A stretch of DNA of 33,250 nucleotides. Source: a virus. The translations under genes and the position numbers were made by a program. The notes beneath the pieces were generated by a model, which was given only the letters and a program-made list of their open reading frames with translations, searched no databases and had not been told where the DNA came from. Below, one piece after another: positions 14,818 through 23,115 of this stretch. Where the stretch lies: positions 1 to 33,250 of IMG/VR virus record IMGVR_UViG_3300009149_003803, one strand, 5' to 3'. Every line of letters starts with the position of its first letter. The first letter of the stretch is position 1.

Positions 14818-15384
14818 TTAATCCCACCATCCTCGGATGTTATGAGATATAAATTCCCATACTAATTTCTCAGCACGTTTCTGTTTATCTTGTGATTGTT
14901 TAAATAGTTTATCAAAGGTCTCTTTAACTTCATCTTTGTTCTCCCACTTTTCGTATTCATATTTAAGATATGAAGACTTATCTCCTTTTCCAGTATCTTC
15001 AAACCACCATTTCAATACATTATCACCGTATATTGATTTCATTTGTTCTTGATACTCTGACCCGTATTCTTCATCGTAAACTTTATCAAGAAGTTCAATA
15101 GCAGTTTTAATTCTTTTAGCTCTTTCATTAGCGTTTACCGTTATTGAAGTAGGGGAACACATATGTTTCTCAGTGCGTATTAATTGATATTTAAATAAAT
15201 CAATCGCATAACTATAATCAAAATCATATCCTTTCCAAATCATTGGTAGGAAATCTATCACTCTTTTGATTTGTCTATATTTTCTTTTAAACCAGTACAC
15301 CATAATCATAATGATAGTAAATACATTTGTAATAAACAACAAAAACCCCCACATTTCTGTGAGGGTTTTAGAATTCATAATCAA
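14818..15384 (-). CDS. Membrane-anchored conserved phage-type hypothetical protein
   Basis: A 188-residue protein with an N-terminal membrane span (about 11-30, MWGFLLFITNVFTIIMIMVY) then a basic stretch WFKRKYRQIKR. The body is helical with conserved-looking patches DYSYAIDLFKYQLIRTEKHM, RIKTAIELLDKV and KWWFEDTGKG, and ends FISHNIRGWWD. I have the impression of a family widespread in large phages but cannot name it. A terminator hairpin (15346-15365) overlaps codons 7-13, so translation may instead begin at an internal ATG near residue 25, removing most of the span. Confidence 0.65.
   Translation of the reverse strand: MIMNSKTLTEMWGFLLFITNVFTIIMIMVYWFKRKYRQIKRVIDFLPMIWKGYDFDYSYAIDLFKYQLIRTEKHMCSPTSITVNANERAKRIKTAIELLDKVYDEEYGSEYQEQMKSIYGDNVLKWWFEDTGKGDKSSYLKYEYEKWENKDEVKETFDKLFKQSQDKQKRAEKLVWEFISHNIRGWWD
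15344..15370 (-). terminator. Terminator hairpin overlapping the 5' end of the next gene (copy 3)
   Basis: On the minus strand CCCTCACAG-AAATGTGGGGG followed by TTTTTG is a terminator-like hairpin directly after the lipoprotein gene (ends 15391). It is related in sequence to the hairpins at 10570 and 14293 and lies within the start of the 14818-15384 frame. It could act as terminator or attenuator. Confidence 0.6.
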
Positions 15385-15390
15385 TTGAAC

Positions 15391-16791
15391 TTATAATTGA
15401 GATTCCGCAGTAACAACTAAATTAGAGAAACTCCATCCTCCACCTTTATATTCAACTGAATCTTTAGTGTAATTACATAGAGTACCGTGTGAACATTCAC
15501 CTCCATTATCTTTGTACCACTTAGTAGGTTCGTCATCACCAGGTGACCAATCACCATGATAAGAAGGTGTAAACCACCATCCGACTTCCATCCCATCTTT
15601 CAACATAGACATATCTAAAGAAGAGCCATCACCAACAGATGAGTCAGTCATATCAAATACTTTAACACTACTATCTCCTTGAGAAAGTGTAATTACCATA
15701 TTAGTATAGTCATCATTAAAAACTGTTACCATATGAAATGGTTTAGTTGGGTCAATCTTACCAACTAAACTATGAACTCCACCAAGTGTTGATGATGTCA
15801 TTTCATCCCAATTCCAACAGTCAGTATTCGCAGCTTCGGTATATGAGACTTCCCATCTTTGTTTACCTTTTTTAACTGTGTCTAAATGTAACGTATGTTG
15901 AAACATTTTATTACCATTAGTTTCTAATAAATCAATCTCATTACAAAAATCACATTTTTCATATTCTGCATCACAGTATTTATCACCAATAGGTTGTACA
16001 TCACTAGTAACTAAGTACATCGCAGCATTTAAGTAATCACCAGTCCACCCGTCATTTTGTTGTAACCCTGATAAGTCAATGTCAACTTCAATTTTACTGA
16101 TATTTTTATATCCATTTTTTGAACACACTCTACCCGCAGCAGGATTTCCTTCTGTACCGAAACTTACACCTCCAGAACTAACTACCGGGTTAGACCCACA
16201 TTTTTGATAATCAACATCAAATTCAGGTATAAAAGTAGTTTGAGTTAATTCCTCAGGACATATACACGGGTCTTTAAATGGACACGGACACCCTTCTAAA
16301 CCAACAGGTGTAACTTTACCTGTCGTAGCCTCTACACTTACAAATCCCTTACTTGTTGTGAAGATATATTGAGCAACATTGAATCCTGGTTCTAATGGTC
16401 TTCTTAATACTACCTCAGACCAATCAGCCACCCCTTCAACTCCTGTACCATATCCCGCATCTAATAATAATTGTTCAGCGTCCTCTAGTGTAAGCTTTAC
16501 AGGTAACTTAATCACCTCATCTTCCATAAAAGGTTCATTGATAACTTTGGTTACCACTTTACCTTTGGATGTACATACCACTTCAATTGTAGTGTTTTTT
16601 ACACCTTCAAATACTGACCTTACTTGATTAAGTTCTTTAGTCGCATTTGATTCATAGAATAACGCAGCTTCGTTAATTTCTTTAGCAGAAAACTCTGTTT
16701 TTTCAACCATCTCATTGAAGGTTAACTTTTCTTTAGGATTACAACTCATAATGAGTAATCCACATACTAATGTTAATAATGTTTTGTTCAT
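15391..16791 (-). CDS. Lipoprotein with PepSY-like region and glycosidase-like ExDxxE domain
   Basis: A 466-residue predicted lipoprotein (MNKTLLTLVCGLLIMSC, Cys17). Residues about 95-163 resemble a PepSY-type repeat (LTLEDAEQLLLDAGY ... KGFVSVEATTGKVTPV). A Cys-rich hinge GCPCPFKDPCICP (168-179) follows. The C-terminal part looks like a lectin-type beta sandwich: NAAMYLVTSD, KYCDAEYEKC and CNEIDLLETNG, with E285, D287 and E290 in the ExDxxE arrangement of clan GH-B glycosidases (GH7 and GH16), then WSFSNLVV at the end. The YCDA and CNEID combination recalls GH7. The glycosidase reading is tentative. It is the last gene of a three-gene unit with 16812-17531 and 17562-18098. Confidence 0.7.
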   Translation of the reverse strand: MNKTLLTLVCGLLIMSCNPKEKLTFNEMVEKTEFSAKEINEAALFYESNATKELNQVRSVFEGVKNTTIEVVCTSKGKVVTKVINEPFMEDEVIKLPVKLTLEDAEQLLLDAGYGTGVEGVADWSEVVLRRPLEPGFNVAQYIFTTSKGFVSVEATTGKVTPVGLEGCPCPFKDPCICPEELTQTTFIPEFDVDYQKCGSNPVVSSGGVSFGTEGNPAAGRVCSKNGYKNISKIEVDIDLSGLQQNDGWTGDYLNAAMYLVTSDVQPIGDKYCDAEYEKCDFCNEIDLLETNGNKMFQHTLHLDTVKKGKQRWEVSYTEAANTDCWNWDEMTSSTLGGVHSLVGKIDPTKPFHMVTVFNDDYTNMVITLSQGDSSVKVFDMTDSSVGDGSSLDMSMLKDGMEVGWWFTPSYHGDWSPGDDEPTKWYKDNGGECSHGTLCNYTKDSVEYKGGGWSFSNLVVTAESQL

Positions 16792-16811
16792 TTATTTAAT
16801 CATTTTTTATT

Positions 16812-17531
16812 TTATTTTTCTTTAGAGCAACATTCTGATGATTCTCCACCTTCAGGAATTGGTGTACCTACCGGATACGGTGAACCTTCTTTAGCTGCCG
16901 TAACTGATTTTTCACCGTTCTTTACTGGAACCGCTTTACGTAACGGAACTGCCGCTTCATTAAGTGGACCATATACTTTAGCTAATACAATACCTGTTGA
17001 TGTAGTATCAAAAATAACACCTGGCATCGCAAACATATTACTTTCACTTGTTTGTGCCGAATCCATATTGATGATGAATGAACGATTTACCGGTGCTGAC
17101 CATTCCCAATCTTTAGTCTTAGGATTAAATTGTGGTATAGTATCTGATGAATCAAAATACCAAAAGTAGGACCACACATATTTTTCATTCCATATAGTAC
17201 TCCCATCGTTTCCTGGGTATTCAAAATCTTTCTTTGTATTAAACTCACCGTTAGTACCCGTTACTTTAGCCCAACTAGGACTGACACCTTCCATCGCTAA
17301 ACTAGCTATTGACGGCCCATCTAACACAGGACAGATAGCGCAACCTTCATCATATTCTACTCCCTGTACTATAATTTTCTTACCTGTTGGTACCGCACTT
17401 GATGCTCCACAGAATGCGTACGCTCCATTATGTATTCTTAATACACCTCTATCTCCATTATGATTTTCATCATTTTTATTACAACCTAATAACATTAAGG
17501 TTGCTGCAATTGTTAATAATATACTTTTCAT
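16812..17531 (-). CDS. Cys-containing predicted lipoprotein
   Basis: A 239-residue predicted lipoprotein: MKSILLTIAATLMLLGC with Cys17. The mature part opens with GVLRIHNGAYAFCGASSAVP and EGCAICPVLDGPS, which hold three Cys and look like a small beta domain. A Trp- and Tyr-rich segment (WNEKYVWSYFWYF) follows, and the end is a Pro/Gly-rich tail finishing SSECCSKEK. No family recognised. It lies 20 nt upstream of the ExDxxE lipoprotein gene, so the two are probably co-transcribed and both surface or periplasmic. Confidence 0.65.
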   Translation of the reverse strand: MKSILLTIAATLMLLGCNKNDENHNGDRGVLRIHNGAYAFCGASSAVPTGKKIIVQGVEYDEGCAICPVLDGPSIASLAMEGVSPSWAKVTGTNGEFNTKKDFEYPGNDGSTIWNEKYVWSYFWYFDSSDTIPQFNPKTKDWEWSAPVNRSFIINMDSAQTSESNMFAMPGVIFDTTSTGIVLAKVYGPLNEAAVPLRKAVPVKNGEKSVTAAKEGSPYPVGTPIPEGGESSECCSKEK

Positions 17532-17561
17532 TTTAATTTTAATTTATTTTTATTTTTATTT

Positions 17562-18098
17562 TTATGCTGAACGATAGACTAAAAAGTCTTGTGCTGCGTT
17601 TTCACTGTCAGGTCTTGCAATTTTCCATAACGTAGATGCATCATCTTTTAGGAATACAGGACCACCCATAAATTCAATATGTCTAGTATTAGTACCAGCC
17701 CAACTAAAAGATGGACAAACATTAGAACATAACCCTTCTCCAAACGTGCTAGTTATTTCACCATCTGACATTACGTCAAAATCACCTCTGTCTAAATTAC
17801 CTTCATGCCATTTTTCAAAACCTCCATCATTATCGTAGAAGTCTTTCATTTCAAGTTCACCAGGGAAATCAGGTTTACTGTTATTGGTTTTAGTCCATTC
17901 GTGATTATCCCCATCACCTGTTGTAATACCCATAACAAAGTAGTCACCAATAGTAACGTGCCACTCATCCCATGATTTGGTTTCACCAGGTTTTAAAACA
18001 CCATTTTTTGTAGGTTTATCATTTAATTTAGGTGACTCATAAAGTGCGTACTCTACAGGTACCTGTGTCTTGTTTGTAATTTTTAATTCTACACTCAT
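17562..18098 (-). CDS. Hypothetical beta-rich protein without signal peptide
   Basis: A 178-residue protein starting MSVELKITNKTQVPVEYALY. The pattern of N- and T-rich strands, with LKPGETKSWDEWHV and GDYFVMGITTGDGDNHEW, suggests an immunoglobulin-like or aegerolysin/thaumatin-like beta sandwich, but I cannot assign it. It has two Cys close together (GLCSNVCPSF). There is no signal peptide or lipobox although its two downstream neighbours are lipoproteins. It may act in the cytoplasm or be released by lysis. Confidence 0.6.
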   Translation of the reverse strand: MSVELKITNKTQVPVEYALYESPKLNDKPTKNGVLKPGETKSWDEWHVTIGDYFVMGITTGDGDNHEWTKTNNSKPDFPGELEMKDFYDNDGGFEKWHEGNLDRGDFDVMSDGEITSTFGEGLCSNVCPSFSWAGTNTRHIEFMGGPVFLKDDASTLWKIARPDSENAAQDFLVYRSA

Positions 18099-18122
18099 AA
18101 TTTTATTTATTTAATCGTTTAA

Positions 18123-18350
18123 TTATTGATTATTATTAGTTAATTTACCATAAATATACATACTCGCAAATATCAAGAATATTATCCCAATAATTGGACT
18201 GTCAATAACTCGAATGAATCCCCACGGCATATCCTCAGGTGTTTGGGTATAAGCTAATCCTATGGTAAAACCAATAAGTCCCGTTATTAATAAATGTACT
18301 ACTTTTGCAATTACGAATGACAGTAAACCTGCCCAAAATCCTTTTTTCAT
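18123..18350 (-). CDS. Small two-span membrane protein
   Basis: A 75-residue protein with two hydrophobic segments (about 5-33 and 50-68) and a short polar tail KLTNNNQ. Its ATG overlaps the stop of a 46-residue membrane protein gene (ATGA at 18347-18350), so the two are probably made together. No family recognised; a holin-like or membrane-accessory role is possible. Confidence 0.6.
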   Translation of the reverse strand: MKKGFWAGLLSFVIAKVVHLLITGLIGFTIGLAYTQTPEDMPWGFIRVIDSPIIGIIFLIFASMYIYGKLTNNNQ

Positions 18351-18487
18351 TTTTTTTGTTTTTTTTGTTTTTTATCTTTATTAATTATGTTTCCGTACTC
18401 GTCACATAAAGGTGCTGTAACAATTTCGTAGATAAGGAATACCCACGATATTAAAAGTCCACTTACAACTATTTTAACAAATACCAT
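18347..18487 (-). CDS. 46-residue membrane protein with Lys/Gln tail
   Basis: A short gene read from ATG 18487 to TGA 18349-18347. The protein starts MVFVKIVVSGLLISWVFLIY (one membrane span), continues EIVTAPLCDEYGNII and ends in a run of K and Q. It overlaps the next start by ATGA. The membrane span plus the coupled overlap make it credible despite its size. TATAAATA is found on this strand at 18566-18573, about 80 nt upstream. Confidence 0.6.
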   Translation of the reverse strand: MVFVKIVVSGLLISWVFLIYEIVTAPLCDEYGNIINKDKKQKKQKK

Positions 18488-18599
18488 ACTTTATGTTTTT
18501 TAAAATATATAAAACAGCGTAGGTTAATCCATAGTTAATTACCTATAAAGGACCTATTTATTGTTTATTTATATATATCACCAACTATTATTAAAGTCT

Positions 18600-18953
18600 A
18601 TGGCGCACCCTATTTTACATTCTAAATCTTCCGCTAAACAGTTTGGTGGAAATCCTGAAGATTACTTACATATTCATAATTGGTTTGATGAGACTAAATC
18701 ATGGATTGGTACATCTTTTCATAGAGTATTTAGACACCACTCTGAAGGCATATTTGAATGTGAGAAAGTTTTTGGTGAGTCATTTTTAAATTCGGACGGT
18801 AAAGAAGTTTACGTTCGTTACATCGGTGAACAACACGTTAAGGAAGATTGTAATAACTACATTCCATCAGCAAAAGAATGGGTAGATGCATTAAATTCTA
18901 ATGAAAAACCTATATGGATGATGAAAACTATAAAATTAAAGTTCACTGACTAA
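18600..18953 (+). CDS. DUF6915 family protein
   Basis: A 117-residue protein starting MAHPILHSKSSAKQFGGNPE (ATG 18600; the frame upstream to 18561 is unlikely). The pattern H-P-x-x-H-S-K-S-S-A-K-x-F-G-G-x-P-E-D-Y, IHNWFDETKSW, FRHHSEGIF and VRYIGEQHVKED matches my memory of DUF6915, found in many phages and some bacteria. The many conserved His, Asp and Glu suggest metal binding, but the role is unknown. It starts a short plus-strand unit with the gene at 18975. Confidence 0.82.
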   Translation: MAHPILHSKSSAKQFGGNPEDYLHIHNWFDETKSWIGTSFHRVFRHHSEGIFECEKVFGESFLNSDGKEVYVRYIGEQHVKEDCNNYIPSAKEWVDALNSNEKPIWMMKTIKLKFTD

Positions 18954-18974
18954 TATTTATATATAAAAACTATC

Positions 18975-19640
18975 ATGGAACAGAAATATAAAGTACTATT
19001 TAATTTAATTAACCCTTCGTTTATAAAGTCGGGATGTAAAAGAATATCCATTGAATTTGGGGACGACTTTAATAGTTACCATAATGGTTACGAATGTGGT
19101 AGTAACTCAAAAACAATACCCTTTTTAATCCCTGTTGAGCGTGAATTAAGTGAGTATATGGAAGAATCGGTAGGTGATGACACTTGGAATGAAGAGGCTG
19201 ACCAAGAATATTACAGTTATGAATTAGTGATAAATCCTGAATTTAGAAGTGTTGAGATATTTGGTATTTATACCGCTTACGGTACTGAACCAATTGAGGA
19301 AACCGTAATTGAGATGGAAGAAGAACCTGAAGAATTTAAACCTATCTTTGATTACCTAAACGATGAAAGGTCCGACATATTAGAAGTTAATGTAGACGCT
19401 GGTGGGGATAGTGGTTGGATTCATGACACAAATGATGACGTAAATGGTAAGAGTATTACCACTTCAAACCAAATGGAAGAAGTATGTCTTAGATTACTAA
19501 ACCAACATCCTGGTTGGGAGATTAATGAAGGTTCTCACGCTAAGTTTACATTTGACCCACACAGAAATATACTCATTTTTGAATTCGCATATAATACTGA
19601 AGAACAAGGTAGTGAATTAATATCTTCAGAGAAATTTTAG
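18975..19640 (+). CDS. Hypothetical acidic protein
   Basis: A 221-residue, strongly acidic protein (for example VIEMEEEPEEFKP). The N-terminal part has FNLINPSFIKSGCKRISIEF. A C-terminal piece LEVNVDAGGDSGWIHDTNDD and KFTFDPHRNILIFEFAYNTE looks like a beta domain. No family recognised, no signal or membrane segment. It lies 21 nt after the DUF6915 gene and ends 3 nt before the convergent gene at 19644. Confidence 0.6.
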   Translation: MEQKYKVLFNLINPSFIKSGCKRISIEFGDDFNSYHNGYECGSNSKTIPFLIPVERELSEYMEESVGDDTWNEEADQEYYSYELVINPEFRSVEIFGIYTAYGTEPIEETVIEMEEEPEEFKPIFDYLNDERSDILEVNVDAGGDSGWIHDTNDDVNGKSITTSNQMEEVCLRLLNQHPGWEINEGSHAKFTFDPHRNILIFEFAYNTEEQGSELISSEKF

Positions 19641-19643
19641 TGA

Positions 19644-20054
19644 TTATACAATTTTATCTCCAAACATTAACTCTCGTTTCCATTTAAGGTCTTTGGACTT
19701 ATAACTTAAATAACTTGTTATTCCTGAAATTAAGGCTTCCTCATATGTTTCATAATCTAAATCTGATACTCCCAAGTTTGTTTCATCACATAAGATATCA
19801 TCTTCTTTTTCGAAATCGTTAACATCTATAACTGAATAATAATAATATAATTTTGGTCCTTCACTACCGTTTCTAAATGGTAATGATGTTATATATACAT
19901 GTTGTCGTCTTAGCCATGAAAGTATATCTTCATAATCTGGATACTTTTCCAATACTTTAGTACCTCCAACATCGATAGTTCGAAACGGATACATACAAGT
20001 TTGTAGTTGTTTTAAAATTTCAGGAGTAATTTGCATATAATTAGTTTTATTCAA
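19644..20054 (-). CDS. Hypothetical protein with YEEAL-GI pattern
   Basis: A 136-residue protein starting MNKTNYMQITPEILKQLQTC (a second ATG is at residue 7). It has WLRRQHVYITSLPF in the middle and YETYEEALISGITSYLSYKS at the C-terminus. The YEEAL-x-x-GI helix is frequent in small Bacteroidetes phage and prophage proteins of unknown function. No catalytic motif seen. Convergent with the plus-strand gene ending at 19640. Confidence 0.6.
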   Translation of the reverse strand: MNKTNYMQITPEILKQLQTCMYPFRTIDVGGTKVLEKYPDYEDILSWLRRQHVYITSLPFRNGSEGPKLYYYYSVIDVNDFEKEDDILCDETNLGVSDLDYETYEEALISGITSYLSYKSKDLKWKRELMFGDKIV

Positions 20055-20082
20055 AGTTAAACTAAAAAATAAGATTAATCAA

Positions 20083-20883
20083 CTATTCTACCGATTTTTT
20101 AAATTCTTCACCACCTACTACGTTGTAGTCTGCCGTATCACATAGGAAACCAAGTATGTTATAAATTTTACTATCAACATAATTTCTTAATACATCACCA
20201 ATTTCGTAACCTATCTCCTCTACGATACCCTCGTCTAAATCGGTATTATTATTCCATAAATCACCTAACATATAATCTTCTCCTGTAGTGAGTAATGTAA
20301 CTGAAGATGTTTCCCCATTAATTACAGCATCAACTTCATAATAAATCTCTTTACCCTTAACCTTTGATGTTTCATTATTAAAACTAATAATAATTCCATT
20401 GATTTCGAACCCACCACTGAAATATCTAAAAGGTTTACCTATTTCTAACCTATCTTCGAGTACCTTCATCATGTTTTCTAAACCACCAAAATACTCTAAC
20501 TTATAATCAAATATCGTTTCAGTGTCATCACTATTACTATCATCTAAATCTAAATAATGGTAAATTGGTTTAGCATCAATACCTTTGTCATCCCAATATT
20601 TAAATAATGTCTCCTTTTTAGTGTCACCTTCCTGTAAATTTTCCTCACTCTTTAAAAACTGTTCTTGATTTTTAATTATAAACTCATAAAAGTAATCTAA
20701 AGGTTTTTGTGTTTGAGTGTCTTTATATTTTATAGATAAGACCTGGTAATCCTTGTCCATCGTACCTTGTTTCAAACTCTTTATTAAGATACTAAAAATA
20801 TGAGAAAATAACGCAAACATCCTTATGTCTACACCTGTGTAGTTTTCTTTGATTATATTCTCAAGAATTGATAATAGTTTCAT
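20083..20883 (-). CDS. Hypothetical protein with short leader ending IKE
   Basis: A 266-residue acidic protein. It opens MKLLSILENIIKENYTGVDI, a short amphipathic leader containing ILE and IKE like several other proteins here. The middle has the pattern KLEYFGGLENMMKVLEDRL and beta strands (EINGIIISFNNE, YYEVDAVING). There is a helical C-terminal section. No known domain. TATATTTA ends 6 nt before the start codon. The gene is followed 15 nt upstream (5') by the P-loop gene in the same orientation. Confidence 0.6.
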   Translation of the reverse strand: MKLLSILENIIKENYTGVDIRMFALFSHIFSILIKSLKQGTMDKDYQVLSIKYKDTQTQKPLDYFYEFIIKNQEQFLKSEENLQEGDTKKETLFKYWDDKGIDAKPIYHYLDLDDSNSDDTETIFDYKLEYFGGLENMMKVLEDRLEIGKPFRYFSGGFEINGIIISFNNETSKVKGKEIYYEVDAVINGETSSVTLLTTGEDYMLGDLWNNNTDLDEGIVEEIGYEIGDVLRNYVDSKIYNILGFLCDTADYNVVGGEEFKKSVE

Positions 20884-20898
20884 TACAGATAAATATAC

Positions 20899-21489
20899 TT
20901 AAATCTTAGTTTGTTGCTCTGTAAAATCTTTTCTATCCTCTTTATTTACCCATAATTCGTGACCTTCCAATGAACTATGATTTAATTCAATCCAGTTTGG
21001 TACTAATTCTCTTTGGTGGTTCTCCCAAATATGATACGTTAATTGTTCAATACTTTTACTGAGGTATGTCGCGCTATGGGGGAAGTCTTCCATCACCATT
21101 TGATTATAGACGCTCCACTCATATTTGTGACTCTGTTCCTTAACAAATGGGTTTCTTTCTGAGTAACGCTCTATCGTACTCATATCTTTGTACATAAAAA
21201 CCACTAACACATCTTTTAACGTATTATTTATTCTATGTAAGTGACAGGACTGTGATGGTCCAAATGAAACAAACTTATTATCTTTATTCTTATCATAAAA
21301 CTTAAGTAAACCATCATCATCATTATATCCATCTAAGCTCCAAGCGTCTTCTCCTCTTTTTTCTTCCAATTTAAAATCATGAGATATTATCTTAGTCGCT
21401 ATTTTATTACCTGCACCATGAGGACCTGTAACTATAATTTTTTTATAGTCACCAATAATTAATTTTAAATGTTTATAATCTTTAGTCAT
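20899..21489 (-). CDS. P-loop NTPase or sulfotransferase-like protein with altered Walker A
   Basis: A 196-residue protein with an early strand KKIIVTGPHGAGNKIATKII (16-35). This looks like a P-loop, but with an extra residue and no Ser/Thr after the Lys (GPHGAGNKI rather than GxxxxGKS). A second strand VLVVFMYKDMSTIERYSER resembles the Arg-containing lid region of small kinases and sulfotransferases. The end HELWVNKEDRKDFTEQQTK recalls the C-terminal helix of sulfotransferase-like phage proteins. The substrate is unknown. It overlaps the upstream gene by 8 nt. Confidence 0.6.
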   Translation of the reverse strand: MTKDYKHLKLIIGDYKKIIVTGPHGAGNKIATKIISHDFKLEEKRGEDAWSLDGYNDDDGLLKFYDKNKDNKFVSFGPSQSCHLHRINNTLKDVLVVFMYKDMSTIERYSERNPFVKEQSHKYEWSVYNQMVMEDFPHSATYLSKSIEQLTYHIWENHQRELVPNWIELNHSSLEGHELWVNKEDRKDFTEQQTKI

Positions 21490-21907
21490 TTTTTTTATTA
21501 TTTTCAGATATTATCTTACCCAAATTATCTCCGTATAAATTAGGGAACTCATATTTAATTTCTTTTAAAGGAATAACTAAACCTTTATGTTGGTTTATCC
21601 TCTCTACTCCTCGTATTTCATTCAACATAAACTCGTAAAAATCCATACTTTGTTTAGACCTAAAAACCTCTTTTATTATTTTTTGTATATAAGTGTATTC
21701 TTTATTTTGCAAATCTACACCAGTAACACTTTTAGCTCTACCCCAAATAAATTCAACTTTATCAGTTATTTCTATCGAGTACGTTTCAGAGTCATCTTCA
21801 AATATGTCCCTTAGAAAAATTTGTTTGTTACCATGAAAAATTTGTTTGTTACCATTTATTTCAATACTATAGTATTTTTGAATAAAATTAACTATATTCT
21901 TCTCCAT
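21482..21907 (-). CDS. Hypothetical protein with an internal 7-residue duplication
   Basis: A 141-residue protein of unknown function. An exact 21-bp tandem duplication (21814-21834 and 21835-21855) produces the doubled segment NGNKQIF-HGNKQIF near residue 18-31. The rest includes VEFIWGRAKSVTGVDLQNKE and FYEFMLNEIRGVERINQHKG. No signal or membrane span. It overlaps both neighbours (20 nt at its start, 8 nt at its end), so the three genes are tightly coupled. Confidence 0.55.
   Translation of the reverse strand: MEKNIVNFIQKYYSIEINGNKQIFHGNKQIFLRDIFEDDSETYSIEITDKVEFIWGRAKSVTGVDLQNKEYTYIQKIIKEVFRSKQSMDFYEFMLNEIRGVERINQHKGLVIPLKEIKYEFPNLYGDNLGKIISENNKKND
21814..21855 (-). repeat. 21-bp exact tandem duplication
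   Basis: Two identical 21-bp units, 21814-21834 and 21835-21855, inside the gene at 21482-21907, adding seven residues in frame. Probably a recent slippage or unequal-crossover event. Confidence 0.9.
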
Positions 21908-22088
21908 TATTAGTTTCTTTTAATATTGAACAATAATAATAATCACCTGTTGTTTTAGATTTATTCCTCAAGTACTTTCTAACTGATTCTGAGTCATACT
22001 CCTTTAATAACCTATCTGCGTACACATATTTATATTTATCCCATACGTCTTCTCTTTCAATATTTTCAATGAGTCTTTTACGTTCCAT
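21888..22088 (-). CDS. Small basic hypothetical protein
   Basis: A 66-residue charged, helical protein (MERKRLIENIEREDVWDKYK) with a central KEYDSESVRKYLRNKSKTTG and a short C-terminal patch YYYCSIL. I do not recognise it. It overlaps the next gene by 20 nt and is 36 nt downstream of thyA, so it is likely part of the thyA transcript. Confidence 0.5.
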   Translation of the reverse strand: MERKRLIENIEREDVWDKYKYVYADRLLKEYDSESVRKYLRNKSKTTGDYYYCSILKETNNGEEYS

Positions 22089-22124
22089 ATTTTAATGCTT
22101 TCTTTTATGTTGTATCAAATAATT

Positions 22125-23105
22125 CTAATTGGACAGCGGTGCTTTAATACTTGGGTGAAATTCATATCCTTTTATTTCATAATCAAATTCACCATTTAAT
22201 ATATCTACATTAGATACTTTTATTTTTGGTAAATCAAATGAGGTTCTTTCCATTTGTTCTTTAGCTTGTTCAATATGATTCAAATATAAATGAGTGTCAC
22301 CTAAATTACCAATCAATTCATCAGGAATCATGTTAACCTCTTCCGCAATTAAACATAGTAGAGCAGCATAGCTTGCAATATTAAATGGAAGACCTAAGAA
22401 CGTATCAACACTTCTTTGATTCCACATTAAAGAGATTGCTCTATATTTTCCAGGATTTACAATCTTTTCATATCTAGTGGTTAATCTTGTATATACTTGA
22501 AATCCATAATGACATGGAGGTAAGGTCATTAAATTTAATTCACCCATATTCCAAGCGTTAACCATAAGTCTACGCGAGTCAGGATTTGTTTTAATATCAT
22601 CAATAAGTGTTTTAATTTGGTCAATACCTTTTTCAGTATAACTTTGCAAAGTATCACCTTCAAATATTTGCTCACCTTCTTGAAACCAATTTCTCCATTG
22701 TGCCCCATATACCGGACCTAATTCTCCCCATTTTTTAGCAAACTCATCATCGGTTTTGATTTTGTTGATGAATTCTTCTTGACTGGGTAACGATGATTGA
22801 ATACCTATCATTGGTGAAAATGTGTTCTTAAATGATTTGTAACAGTCCCCATCCCAAATATGACAATTATTATCAACCAAATATTTAATATTAGTGTCAC
22901 CTTTTAAGAACCACTTTAATTCAGTCATCATAGTTTTGACTGCCATCTTCTTTGTGGTTAACAAAGGAAACCCATCTTTCATATTATGTCTGATAGTGTA
23001 TCCAAAAATAGATTTAGTACCTGTCCCTGTTCTATCAGATTTTTCTATACCATACTCTAATATCGACTCTAAAAGTTTCTTATATTGATTATCTAATGAA
23101 TTCAT
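22125..23105 (-). CDS. thyA: Thymidylate synthase
   Basis: A 326-residue ThyA that methylates dUMP to dTMP with methylene-tetrahydrofolate. Diagnostic parts: SDRTGTGTKSIFGYTIRHNM near the N-terminus, GPVYGAQWRNW (130-140), DSRRLMVNAWN for phosphate binding, catalytic C198 in LPPCHYGFQVY, and MWNQRSVDTFLGLPFNIASY. There are two inserted stretches (after CYKSF and after NW) relative to the 264-residue E. coli form. The oxidised folate it produces would be recycled by the DHFR at 9129-9506. A GTTAATAAC element (minus strand) sits at 23112-23120 just before the start. Confidence 0.96.
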   Translation of the reverse strand: MNSLDNQYKKLLESILEYGIEKSDRTGTGTKSIFGYTIRHNMKDGFPLLTTKKMAVKTMMTELKWFLKGDTNIKYLVDNNCHIWDGDCYKSFKNTFSPMIGIQSSLPSQEEFINKIKTDDEFAKKWGELGPVYGAQWRNWFQEGEQIFEGDTLQSYTEKGIDQIKTLIDDIKTNPDSRRLMVNAWNMGELNLMTLPPCHYGFQVYTRLTTRYEKIVNPGKYRAISLMWNQRSVDTFLGLPFNIASYAALLCLIAEEVNMIPDELIGNLGDTHLYLNHIEQAKEQMERTSFDLPKIKVSNVDILNGEFDYEIKGYEFHPSIKAPLSN

Positions 23106-23115
23106 AGGTTAGTTA

